A stretch of 64,000 nt of DNA, from NCBI GenBank assembly GCA_015709495.1, contig CP054189.1:2666001-2730000 (forward strand), read 5' to 3'. The position numbers and the translations under genes are program-made. Origin of the DNA: Chthonomonadaceae bacterium. GTDB lineage: Bacteria > Armatimonadota > Fimbriimonadia > Fimbriimonadales > Fimbriimonadaceae. Shown one piece after another: positions 52,240 to 60,088 of the stretch (its first letter is position 1; every line of letters starts with the position of its first letter). The notes beneath the pieces were generated by a model. The model saw only the letters and a list, made by a program, of their open reading frames with translations, was not told the origin of the DNA and searched no databases.

Positions 52240-53313
52240 TCAAACCGAAACGTCGATGCGCTCTTCGACTCCCGTTGCCGCGCTCCTGTACAGTGCGTCG
52301 AAAATGGCGTTGACGTAGAACCCATGCTCTGCCGGGACTGGGGACGGTTTCTTTTCGAGGATCGCCTCCACAAACGCCTGTACCTCCGCGACGTGAGAGC
52401 TGGTGACGTTAGGGATGTTGACCGGTTTGAGGTTGAAGACCTGTCGGTTCTGTTCCGTGTAGATCTCGATGGGATTCTCACCCCAAGTGCGAACGGCAGC
52501 GCCAGCTTTGGTTCCAAAGAGTTGACACTGGAACGGGTCGCCCTCGAGGTTGCCCATGAACGAGCTTTCGAGCACGACGACGGCTCCGTTGTCGAACCGG
52601 ATCAAGCCCACTGCGAAGTCCTCGACGGTGAACTTGGTTCTGTCGTAATCGCCCCAGTTGTTGAATAGCGCGGGGTTGGTTCCCAGGTGGTTCCAGGTCA
52701 TCCCGCTCGCAGACACGGGCTTGGGGAACCCCATGAAGTGCAGGGTGAGGTCGAGGATGTGAACGCCGATGTCGATCAGCGGCCCTCCGCCCTGCTTTTC
52801 CTTGTCGATGAAGACCCCCCAACCGGGTACGCCTCGCCGCCGGAGAGCTTGGGCACGGGCATAATACACGTCGCCCAGGTTGCCGTCGTCGATGTACTGC
52901 TTCATGAACTGGGCAGGGCCGGTGAAGCGGTTGTTCATGCCGACTTGAAGGATGAGACCGGACTTACGGGCAGCTCGGACCATCGACCTTGCCTCCTCGG
53001 CGTTCATCGCAAGCGGTTTTTCGCAAAGCACGTGTTTGCCTGCTTCGAGGGCAGCGATCGTGGGTTCGACGTGATACTTGTTCGGCGTGGCGATCGATAC
53101 GGCGTCCACTTCAGGGTCGGCGATCACGTCGCGATAGTCGCCGGTGGTCTTCATGCCCCCGAACTTTTCGGCGGCTTCCTCGGCCACGTTGGGGTCGATG
53201 TCGCACGCCCACACCATTTCGCAAAGTTCCGGGATCGAGGCGTACCCAGGCATGTGGGCGCCCTGGGCGATTCCGCCGCTCCCAATGATTCCGATTTTGA
53301 GCTTCTTGACCAT
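52240..53313 (-). CDS. Gfo/Idh/MocA-family NAD(P)-dependent oxidoreductase
   Basis: A 357-residue enzyme with an N-terminal Rossmann fold, KIGIIGSGGIAQGAHMPGY, VSIATPNKYHVEPTIAALEAGKHVLCEKPLA (EKP motif, about 98-100), and a C-terminal beta-sheet domain with GGGPLIDIGVHILDL, where the catalytic-like Asp/His pair is DIGVH. These enzymes oxidise or reduce sugars, inositols or their derivatives; the substrate cannot be named. The lack of a signal peptide places it in the cytoplasm. No ribosome site is evident at ATG 53313. Confidence 0.93.
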   Translation of the reverse strand: MVKKLKIGIIGSGGIAQGAHMPGYASIPELCEMVWACDIDPNVAEEAAEKFGGMKTTGDYRDVIADPEVDAVSIATPNKYHVEPTIAALEAGKHVLCEKPLAMNAEEARSMVRAARKSGLILQVGMNNRFTGPAQFMKQYIDDGNLGDVYYARAQALRRRGVPGWGVFIDKEKQGGGPLIDIGVHILDLTLHFMGFPKPVSASGMTWNHLGTNPALFNNWGDYDRTKFTVEDFAVGLIRFDNGAVVVLESSFMGNLEGDPFQCQLFGTKAGAAVRTWGENPIEIYTEQNRQVFNLKPVNIPNVTSSHVAEVQAFVEAILEKKPSPVPAEHGFYVNAIFDALYRSAATGVEERIDVSV

Positions 53314-53384
53314 GAGTTGAGTTCAACGGAAGGAGATAGGTTGGGAAGGATACCAACAGGACCGCATCATTTTCGACGAACAAC

Positions 53385-53414
53385 GAAGAAAGGCCGCCGG
53401 AAACCCCGACGGCC
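53385..53414 (-). terminator. Rho-independent terminator after the second PEP-CTERM gene
   Basis: On the minus strand GGCCGTCGG pairs with CCGGCGGCC (one G-U pair) around GGTTT, then TTTC and further T-rich bases follow (53385-53391). It lies 86 bases past the stop of the gene at 53500. The rest of 53314-53499 contains no gene that I see. Confidence 0.65.
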
Positions 53415-53499
53415 CTCAACTCATACCCCTACCTTTCCTCACGGCCCCCTGACAAGGAACCCAAATCTCATTCCAGCGCCAGACTCACGAGGTCGTGCG

Positions 53500-54501
53500 C
53501 TACTTTCGCTTGCGCCGAAGAAGCGCCGCGACTCCCAGCCCCAGCGCTGCCATCGATGCCGGCTCGGGAACGACGTTGAACGTCCCGAAGAACACGTCGT
53601 AAGGCGCGCCCTTGTGGGCCGAGAAGGTGTTCGAGTCGTTAAGCCCGGAGATCGAGAACGTGAGGCGTAGACCCGCATCGGTCCCGCCATTAAGGATCAT
53701 GTCAGGAAAGTCCGTGACCGCTCCGCCTCGATAATCGTCGTCGACCGGCGAGGCGAGGCTGTTGGCCAAGTTGCTCGTCGAAAGCGCGACGTAGTATCGG
53801 CCCGGAGCATAGGTTCGGGCGAGTCGGCTTTGGTCCCCGACCCCAGTCCCTCCACCGAGGATCGAGTTCTTGTCGTTGCCGAATCCAGGAAGGGCGTTGA
53901 AGCTCGAGTCGTACACCCACAGATCGGTGTCGGTCGAGTGGTTTTGGTTCATCGTGGAGATCACGATTTGGCCCGCCATATAAGAACCCAAGTTCATCGG
54001 AGTCACGGCGACGGTCTCGAGGCGAACTCGGTACTCGTCGGTCGTCGAAGATTGGCCGGCGACTCGGTAGTAGAGCGACTCGCCCTTGCCGAATCCGTAC
54101 CATTGATTGAACCTCGAAGGGTTCGTCGACGCGGACGACTGTTGCAGCAGCGCGTCAGTCGAGGTGTTGATCACGCCATTCGTTTGCGTGAGTCCTCGAA
54201 TCGAGCCTGTGTGCCCCGGAGTATTCGAATCGATCACCAAGCGATGGCGATAAATGCCTGAGTTCAGGCCCGCCAGGCTCAACCTGAAGTAGTCGGCGGT
54301 CGCAAGCCCCGAATTGGGATAGACGAGGGCACCCGTTGTGACTCCCAGGATGCGATCCCCAGCGACGAGGCCGCCGAAGGCGTTCGCCTGCATCTTGTTG
54401 TTGTTATCTTCGGACTCATAGAAGTCCGCGGCCATTGCGGGAACGGCCACCAACACCGCCCCCAAACACGTCAGCAGACCGAAAGGTCTAGCGCTATTCA
54501 T
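53500..54501 (-). CDS. Exported PEP-CTERM protein, calcium/adhesion-type unknown
   Basis: A 333-residue protein with signal peptide (about 1-24, ending VPAMAAD), a beta-rich body with DFYESEDNNN near the start and YYRVAGQSSTTDEYRVRLE and YYVALSTSNLA in the middle, and the tail VPEPASMAALGLGVAALLRRKRK in structure: PEP, helix, basic end. The tail predicts exosortase sorting to the surface. The body resembles pre-peptidase/DVUA0089-type domains but I do not assign a family. AAGGAGG lies five bases before ATG 54501. It has its own terminator. Confidence 0.85.
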   Translation of the reverse strand: MNSARPFGLLTCLGAVLVAVPAMAADFYESEDNNNKMQANAFGGLVAGDRILGVTTGALVYPNSGLATADYFRLSLAGLNSGIYRHRLVIDSNTPGHTGSIRGLTQTNGVINTSTDALLQQSSASTNPSRFNQWYGFGKGESLYYRVAGQSSTTDEYRVRLETVAVTPMNLGSYMAGQIVISTMNQNHSTDTDLWVYDSSFNALPGFGNDKNSILGGGTGVGDQSRLARTYAPGRYYVALSTSNLANSLASPVDDDYRGGAVTDFPDMILNGGTDAGLRLTFSISGLNDSNTFSAHKGAPYDVFFGTFNVVPEPASMAALGLGVAALLRRKRK

Positions 54502-54817
54502 TTGGTCCTCCTTCTTGGTGGCCGATGAAGGCTCGTTCAGGAGTTACGTCATCGCCGGCGGGACAAATCGCCCCAAAAAACCGGACCGCCCATGCGGACT
54601 CCACCTGCTTGTATCGTATACGAAGAAAGGGCAAACCGGTCATGGCAATGCATAAAGTAGCGCACAAAACTGGTATTCATACTTGTCGCATTGGCACGGG
54701 TGAGATCGGGCTGCCTTCGCAAGGGGGCTTGAGGGGCTCGCCCAAATGGCTCAGAACGCCGGGCGATGAGGGACGGCAAAACTCCTCGGGCCGACGGTAA
54801 CATTCCTTCTCGTTGCC
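54502..54817. other. Intergenic region (316 bases) with palindrome and possible structured RNA
   Basis: No coding gene is supported here; the open frames lack ribosome sites and family resemblance. It contains the leader of the PEP-CTERM gene, a perfect palindrome TCGTATACGA at 54614-54623, the long-range inverted repeat CAATGC (54646-54651) / GCATTG (54688-54693) enclosing ACCGG/CTGGT, and a plus-strand stretch AGGGCAAACC that recalls, but does not match, cyclic-di-GMP riboswitches. The sucC promoter must lie here but no clear hexamer pair is visible. Confidence 0.5.
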
Positions 54818-55972
54818 ATGAAGCTCCACGAGTACCAATCGAAGGAACTCCTTTCCCGTTACGGCGCGCCCGTTCCTCGGGGCGAGGTTACGTCGGACCC
54901 TGAAGAGGCGCGCTCAATCGCTCAGAACCTGGGCGGCCGTGTGGTCGTGAAAGCCCAAGTTCTGATGGGGGGCCGTGGCAAAGCGGGCGGGGTCAAGCTG
55001 TTCGAGGACGCCGATTCGGCTTCCGAGTTCGTGCGCGACCTGATCGGCAAGAGGCTCGTGAGCGTTCAGAACCCTTCGGGGATGGTCGTCGAGAGGGTGC
55101 TGGTCGCCGAGACGGTGGACATTGCGGAAGAGTATTACTTGTCCGTTTTGCTCGACCGCGACGCTCAGAAGCACGTCGTGATGCTCTCGGCCAAGGGTGG
55201 GATGGACATCGAAGAGGTCGCCGCAACAGACCCGGACGCCATCGCACGCGCCCACATCGACCCTGCATGGGGAATCTGGGACTATCAACTGCGTGCGCTC
55301 GTCGCCTCTGCGAACATTCCTGTTCCGGCAAGGCGAGGAGTCGCCCAACTGATCCGAACCGTGGTCAAGGCCTATCACGAGAGCGACGCAGAGATGATCG
55401 AGATCAACCCGGTGGCGTTTACTGCCGACGGCAAGGTCGTCGCCGCCGACGCGAAAGTCTCCATCGAAGACAACGCCCTTTACAGGCATCCTGAGTACCT
55501 CTCCACCGCAGACGACAGCGCCGAGGACCCGATCGAGGCCGAAGCCGCGAGAAGGGGCATCGCTTACGTTCGGCTTGGGGGGAACATCGGAATCATCGGC
55601 AACGGCGCTGGGCTGGTCATGTGTTCGATGGACGAAGTCAAGGCCGCCGGAGGAAATCCCGCGAACTTCTTGGACGTTGGGGGAGGAGCGCAGGCCGAAC
55701 GAGTGGCGAGTTGCGTCGAACTGGTCTTGACGGACCCGAACGTCGAAGGGCTGTTCATCAACATCTTTGGCGGAATCACCCGTTGCGATCAAGTGGCGAT
55801 GGGCATTCTTTCCGCGTTCGAGAGCCTGAGCGTCGATCTCCCGGTCGTTGCCCGAATCGAGGGCACGGCCGCAGAAGAGGGTATTCGCATCCTCCAGGGC
55901 TCATCGATCGTGCCTGCCGAGACGATGCAGGAGGCCGCATCGAAGATAGTGAGCCTTGTCGCGAGCAAGTAG
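54818..55972 (+). CDS. sucC: Succinyl-CoA synthetase beta subunit
   Basis: ATP-grasp subunit of the TCA-cycle enzyme making succinate, CoA and ATP/GTP. The 384-residue length is normal: MKLHEYQSKELLSRYG, VVVKAQVLMGGRGKAGGVKL, AEMIEINPVAFTADG (about 188-202), LGGNIGIIGNGAGL, NFLDVGGGA and FGGITRCDQVA. The partner subunit gene sucD is not beside it, which is uncommon. No ribosome site precedes ATG 54818. An HxlR-type regulator follows 86 bases downstream but has its own operator. Confidence 0.96.
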   Translation: MKLHEYQSKELLSRYGAPVPRGEVTSDPEEARSIAQNLGGRVVVKAQVLMGGRGKAGGVKLFEDADSASEFVRDLIGKRLVSVQNPSGMVVERVLVAETVDIAEEYYLSVLLDRDAQKHVVMLSAKGGMDIEEVAATDPDAIARAHIDPAWGIWDYQLRALVASANIPVPARRGVAQLIRTVVKAYHESDAEMIEINPVAFTADGKVVAADAKVSIEDNALYRHPEYLSTADDSAEDPIEAEAARRGIAYVRLGGNIGIIGNGAGLVMCSMDEVKAAGGNPANFLDVGGGAQAERVASCVELVLTDPNVEGLFINIFGGITRCDQVAMGILSAFESLSVDLPVVARIEGTAAEEGIRILQGSSIVPAETMQEAASKIVSLVASK

Positions 55973-56004
55973 CCCCGAACCATTTCCGTCCCTTGATGCG
56001 TCTA

Positions 56005-56047
56005 CTCAGAAAGATCGCATCCGTTGAGTACTATCGTACTTTCTGAG
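56005..56047 (+). promoter_or_regulatory. Nested inverted repeats before the HxlR-type gene (probable operator)
   Basis: An outer perfect repeat CTCAGAAAG (56005-56013) / CTTTCTGAG (56039-56047) encloses a second dyad AGTAC-TATC-GTACT (56027-56040). They end 18 bases before the start codon. HxlR/DUF24 regulators of the YodB type are known to bind TACT/AGTA-like dyads at their own promoters, which the inner dyad resembles. The outer pair could instead form a hairpin in the leader. Confidence 0.5.
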
Positions 56048-56064
56048 TTTCGGGAGGCATGGAG

Positions 56065-56547
56065 ATGGCATTCGTTTGTACGGAATCGAGGTTGGGGTAC
56101 GGCATCCCCCCTTTTTCGGGAGGTGAGGTCGAGGCGGATCGCACGCCGTGGTTCGTCTTCGAGGGCCCCTATATTCGGCTTCGCGAAGAACAGATTCAGT
56201 ACTTGTCGGTGATCGGGGAGCGCTGGGGCCTCGTCGCGCTTTGGGCGCTCTGCAAGGGCCTGGTTCGATTCAACGCCATTCAGAGGGCGTGCGGCATCAA
56301 TCCCAACACCCTGCGCCAGAGGCTGATGGAGTTTGAAGCGCTGGGGATCGTCGAGCGGAAGGTGATCGCGGACGTTCGTCCAGCGGTCCAGTACTCGCTG
56401 ACCGAAAAGGGGAGGGACTTGATCGAAGTCATCCGGCTCCTCGAAGTCTGGATCGAGCGATGCACGTCAGGTACGGATACCGGTGACGCCCACACGAGGG
56501 CGCTCATTCAGGCCGAAGTACGCGAATCGCGAAAACGGAAGCGCTGA
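56065..56547 (+). CDS. HxlR/DUF24-family winged-helix regulator with N-terminal extension
   Basis: A 160-residue DNA-binding protein. Residues about 46-135 are the HxlR winged helix: LSVIGERWGLVALWALCKG, FNAIQRACGINPNTLRQRLMEFEALGIVERK and VQYSLTEKGRDLIEVI. The first 45 residues are extra compared with the usual 100-120-residue family. The redox Cys normally just before the first helix (CP motif) is missing; Cys occurs at about 6 and 62. I chose ATG 56065, seven bases after GGGAGG; ATG 56059 is too close. Regulation by its own operator is likely. Confidence 0.85.
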   Translation: MAFVCTESRLGYGIPPFSGGEVEADRTPWFVFEGPYIRLREEQIQYLSVIGERWGLVALWALCKGLVRFNAIQRACGINPNTLRQRLMEFEALGIVERKVIADVRPAVQYSLTEKGRDLIEVIRLLEVWIERCTSGTDTGDAHTRALIQAEVRESRKRKR

Positions 56548-56595
56548 CCCGAAGAACGCTCGGAGGCCCGGCCAACGGGTATCCTTCGATGCTCG

Positions 56596-58401
56596 ATGAG
56601 CAGGGCATATCGCACCCACGAATGCGGGAAACTCACCCGCGACGACGACGGCCAACGCGTGACGCTTTGTGGGTGGGCCAACCGCGTAAGAGACCTTGGA
56701 AGCCTGCTCTTCGTCGACTTGCGCGACCGCACCGGCGTGGCGCAACTGTTCCTCGATCCCGAGAAATTCGCCGATCGGGCGGCCTTGCGGCCGGAAAGCT
56801 GCCTGCGGGTGGTGGGGACCGTTCGGCTTCGATCTCCTGAAACCGTCAACCCCAAGATGGCTACCGGCGAGGTGGAGTTGGTCGTCGAGGAGTTCGAAGT
56901 CCTCGGGCCTTCGAAAGCGCTGCCCTTCCCCGTGTCTGATGAAGAGCAGATGAGGTCGGTCAACGAGGAACTCCGCGTCAGGCACCGATACCTCGATTTG
57001 CGACGTCCCTCGATGCAAAGGAAGCTCGCCGTTCGGGCCGCGATCGTCAGGGAGATCCGTTCGTTTCTCGACGAGCGGGGGTTCCTTGAAATCGAGACGC
57101 CCATCATCACCCGCTCGACCCCCGAAGGCGCGCGCGACTATCTGGTTCCGTATCGCTTGCAGCCGGGGCTCTGGTATGCGCTCCCCCAAAGCCCGCAGCA
57201 GTACAAGCAGCTCTTGATGGTTGCCGGACTCGAGCGGTATTACCAAATCGCCAAGTGCTTCCGGGACGAGAGCCAGCGCGCCGACCGCCAGCCGGAGTTC
57301 ACCCAACTCGACCTCGAAATGTCGTTCGTGAGTCAAGAGGACGTGTTGCAACTCGCCGAGGAGCTCACGACTGCGGTGTGCAATCGGGTGATCGAACAGC
57401 TTGAACTCGAAAAGGAGCCCGTTCAGCCGTTCGAACGGTTGCGCTATGACGACTCGATGGAGCTTTATGGGACGGACAAGCCCGACCTGAGGTTTGGGCT
57501 TCCGATTTTCGATGTCACCGAGGTCGCAGGGGGCTGCGGTTTTGGCGTGTTTCGAACGGTCGTTGAGTCCGGAGGATGCGTCCGGGGCGTGGTCTATCCA
57601 GGTGGGGCGGAACTCTCCCGCATGCAGATCGGAGAGCTTGAGGAATTCGCCAAGGAGTTCGGCGCAAAGGGCCTGGCGAGCCTTCCGCTTTCGGGTGGCG
57701 AAGGGTCCGTTCAGTCGGCAAGCGGAATCCCAGCACGAGGAATCGCCAAGTTCCTGCGGCCCGAGGAGATCGACGCAATCGTCGCCGCCGCAGGCGCCAA
57801 GGAGGGCGATTTGCTTTGCTTCGTCGCGGACCGGCGGGCAGTTGCGCTCGAGGTCTTGGGGCGTCTCCGAAACGAAATCGGAAAGCGGTGCGGGCTGAAA
57901 GACCCCCGGATTCTGAAGTTCTGTTGGATCGTCGATTTTCCGCTCTTTGAGAAGGACGAGGAGACAGGCGGCTGGACCCCATCTCACCATCCGTTCACTG
58001 GCCCCAAGTCGGAGCACCTCGAGTTCTTGGAGTCAGACCCTGGGAAGGTTCGAGCGGAGTGTTACGACATCGTCTGCAACGGCACCGAGTGGGCTTCAGG
58101 CTCAATACGGATTCATCGTCCCGACATTCAGTCGCGAGTCTTCAGCGTGATCGGGATCGACGAGGAGACCCAGAAGGAGCGGTTCGGGCATATGCTCGAA
58201 GCGTTTGAGTTTGGCGCGCCGCCGCATGGAGGGATCGCGCCAGGAATCGACCGGCTGGCGATGATGCTCTGCGACGAGGAGAACATCCGCGAAGTCATCG
58301 CGTTTCCGAAGGTGGGCCAGGGGCTCGACCCCCTCATGGGTGCGCCCTCCGAAATCGACAACGCGCAATGGAATGAGCTAGGGATTCGGCTGAAGGAGTA
58401 G
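56596..58401 (+). CDS. aspS: Aspartyl-tRNA synthetase
   Basis: Class II aminoacyl-tRNA synthetase of 601 residues. The anticodon-binding OB fold is N-terminal (GWANRVRDLGSLLFVDLRDR, about 26-45), class II motif 1 and 2 follow (FLEIETPIITRSTPEGARDY, YQIAKCFRDESQRADRQPEFTQLD), the bacterial GAD insertion lies at about 300-410, and motif 3 is GIAPGIDRLAMML. The residue after RD in the OB fold is Leu, as in discriminating bacterial AspRS; non-discriminating ones have His. So it probably charges only tRNA-Asp. No ribosome site is evident. Confidence 0.97.
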   Translation: MSRAYRTHECGKLTRDDDGQRVTLCGWANRVRDLGSLLFVDLRDRTGVAQLFLDPEKFADRAALRPESCLRVVGTVRLRSPETVNPKMATGEVELVVEEFEVLGPSKALPFPVSDEEQMRSVNEELRVRHRYLDLRRPSMQRKLAVRAAIVREIRSFLDERGFLEIETPIITRSTPEGARDYLVPYRLQPGLWYALPQSPQQYKQLLMVAGLERYYQIAKCFRDESQRADRQPEFTQLDLEMSFVSQEDVLQLAEELTTAVCNRVIEQLELEKEPVQPFERLRYDDSMELYGTDKPDLRFGLPIFDVTEVAGGCGFGVFRTVVESGGCVRGVVYPGGAELSRMQIGELEEFAKEFGAKGLASLPLSGGEGSVQSASGIPARGIAKFLRPEEIDAIVAAAGAKEGDLLCFVADRRAVALEVLGRLRNEIGKRCGLKDPRILKFCWIVDFPLFEKDEETGGWTPSHHPFTGPKSEHLEFLESDPGKVRAECYDIVCNGTEWASGSIRIHRPDIQSRVFSVIGIDEETQKERFGHMLEAFEFGAPPHGGIAPGIDRLAMMLCDEENIREVIAFPKVGQGLDPLMGAPSEIDNAQWNELGIRLKE

Positions 58402-58437
58402 GACCGCCCAGCTAACGCCCCAAATCCAGAATCGCGC

Positions 58438-58443
58438 TAAACT
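58438..58443 (+). promoter_or_regulatory. -10-like element for leaderless transcription of the DUF1080 gene
   Basis: TAAACT at 58438-58443 ends six bases before ATG 58450, with no ribosome site between. The geometry matches the elements before 34510 and 41723. Confidence 0.4.
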
Positions 58444-58449
58444 CTCAGC

Positions 58450-59094
58450 ATGATCGCGCTCTGTACCGTTACCTGCCTGATCGCTTGGACCCAAATCGAT
58501 ACGAAACCGGAAGTTCTTCCGCTTTTCGACGGCAAGAGCCTGAAGGGATGGACGCAAGACGTGCCCGAGAACGACGGCAAACCGGAAGCGCTGAGCCCAT
58601 TCGTCGTCCGGGAGGGAATGCTCGTGAGTTTGGGAAAACCCTTGGGCCACCTCATCACCGAGGCCGAGTTCGAGAACTACCGCCTGCTGGTCGAGTGGCG
58701 CTGGCCGAAGGGCGCGGGAAACTCGGGCGTCATCGTTCACGTTTCCCAACCGCGATTCCTGCGCGGCTTCCTCCCCAAAGGGATCGAGGGCCAACTAATG
58801 AGCGGCAATGCGGGGGATTTTCATCTTTTCGGCGAAGAGATGTTTCGCGCCGAGGCCCCCGCCGAGAAAGCTGGGAAGAACCTCACCGACGACTCTGAAA
58901 AGCCCCTCGGCGAGTGGAATCAGATGGTGGTCGAGTGCCTCGACGACGCCATCAAGGTGTGGGTGAATGGCGCGTTGGTGAACCACGGAGTGAAGTCCTC
59001 CGTGCGGAAAGGCAAGATCGCATTGCAGTCGGAAGGCGCCGAGATCGAGTTTCGCAAGGTTGAGCTGACCCGGATTCGGCCGAGTAGTCCGTAA
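58450..59094 (+). CDS. DUF1080 (3-keto-disaccharide hydrolase-like) secreted protein
   Basis: A 214-residue protein with a short signal-like N-terminus (MIALCTVTCLIAWTQ) and one DUF1080 jelly-roll domain: LPLFDGKSLKGW at the start, LLVEWRWPKGAGNSGVIVHV in the middle, GIEGQLMSGNAGDFHLFG and WNQMVVECLDDAIKVWVNGALVN towards the end. The family fold is concanavalin-like and some members act on 3-keto-glycosides. The gene is 48 bases after aspS. It may act in the periplasm with other sugar enzymes. Confidence 0.92.
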   Translation: MIALCTVTCLIAWTQIDTKPEVLPLFDGKSLKGWTQDVPENDGKPEALSPFVVREGMLVSLGKPLGHLITEAEFENYRLLVEWRWPKGAGNSGVIVHVSQPRFLRGFLPKGIEGQLMSGNAGDFHLFGEEMFRAEAPAEKAGKNLTDDSEKPLGEWNQMVVECLDDAIKVWVNGALVNHGVKSSVRKGKIALQSEGAEIEFRKVELTRIRPSSP

Positions 59095-59146
59095 TCATTG
59101 TGGGAACGCATAGATCGCCCACTGTCGTACTCTTGACGAGGGATTC

Positions 59147-60088
59147 ATGGAACTATCATCGAATTGGAAGGTCTTGGGACTCGCCGTAGTCGTGGCGAGC
59201 GCGATCGGGTGTGGCACGTCGACGATTCCGTCGAACGGCGGAACTTCGGAAAAGGCGAAGGAGGAAAGCGCTGCGCCTACCGGCACGGCGGAGCTGTCGG
59301 AGCGTTCGGACTCCGTAGAAGTGGCCAAGGCAGCAGAAGCACCCGAAAAGAAGGAAGACGCCAAGCCTACCGGCCAAGCGGATTCCGCGAAGTCTGAGGA
59401 ACCTGCGAAGAAGGATGCCCCCTCGGCAGAGCCCCCTCGAAACGCGCAACGCGGGAACCCTCCGGGTGACCGACCGGGTGGCCAGCCCCAAGGTGGCGCG
59501 GGACGAGGCGGGTCGGGGTTTGGAGGCGGCCTCGCGTTCCTAGTGGGCAGCGAGGAAGTCCGTAAGGAACTGAACCTAACCGACGATCAGATCAAGAAGA
59601 TCCAGGCGGCTATGCCCCAGCGCCCCGCTCAGGGTCAGGGAGGGTCCGGACCCTCGCGCGAGGAGATGCAAGCTCAGTTTGCAGAGGCTCAAAAGAAGAT
59701 CGAAGCCATATTGACCCCGGCTCAGAAGACCCGCGTCAAAGAACTCCAATATCAGATGATGGGACTGCGGGCCTTCACCAATGACGCTGTGGTCAAGGAG
59801 TTGGGGCTTTCAGAAGACCAGGTCGAGAAGATTCGGGGACTGCTTCCTCAGCGGCGGCAAGGCGGCGAAGGGAGCTCCGGAGCAGGGCAAAACGTCACCC
59901 CTGAAGAGCGGCAAAAGCAGCGGGCGGAGGCGATGAAGAAGGCCCTCGAAGTCCTTAAGCCCGACCAACGCGCCAAATGGGAGAAGATGATCGGCAAGCC
60001 GTTTGTGTTCCCTGCGCCCTCGCGGGGGACGACGGGCCGGCCGGGGGGTTCCGCTCCAGGTTCGGGCGGCGTCGACCGAGACGCCTAG
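59147..60088 (+). CDS. Lipoprotein with two Spy/CpxP-like repeats
   Basis: A 313-residue protein with a lipobox at about residues 18-22 (ASAIGC), so it is likely lipid-anchored. Residues 24-125 are Ala/Glu/Lys/Pro-rich and then Gly/Arg/Pro-rich, probably disordered. Two helical repeats follow: LTDDQIKKIQ with LTPAQKTRVKELQ (about 140-205), and LSEDQVEKIR with LKPDQRAKWEKM (about 220-290). This helix pattern is that of LTxxQ-motif chaperones such as Spy and CpxP. It ends with a 4-base tail-to-tail overlap with gcvT. Confidence 0.75.
   Translation: MELSSNWKVLGLAVVVASAIGCGTSTIPSNGGTSEKAKEESAAPTGTAELSERSDSVEVAKAAEAPEKKEDAKPTGQADSAKSEEPAKKDAPSAEPPRNAQRGNPPGDRPGGQPQGGAGRGGSGFGGGLAFLVGSEEVRKELNLTDDQIKKIQAAMPQRPAQGQGGSGPSREEMQAQFAEAQKKIEAILTPAQKTRVKELQYQMMGLRAFTNDAVVKELGLSEDQVEKIRGLLPQRRQGGEGSSGAGQNVTPEERQKQRAEAMKKALEVLKPDQRAKWEKMIGKPFVFPAPSRGTTGRPGGSAPGSGGVDRDA

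Noticed and set aside
54570-54600. GC-rich repeat followed by TTTTTT on the minus strand as a terminator
   Set aside because: No minus-strand gene lies upstream of it, and the pairing is imperfect.
54636-54680. AGGGCAAACC with a later GCGCACAAAAC, suggesting a cyclic-di-GMP-I riboswitch
   Set aside because: The hairpin that must follow GCAAACC and the GACGCAAAGCC strand are not present in the right form.
56467-58017. A 516-codon minus-strand open frame opposite aspS
   Set aside because: It is antisense to clear class II synthetase motifs and extends into the HxlR gene.
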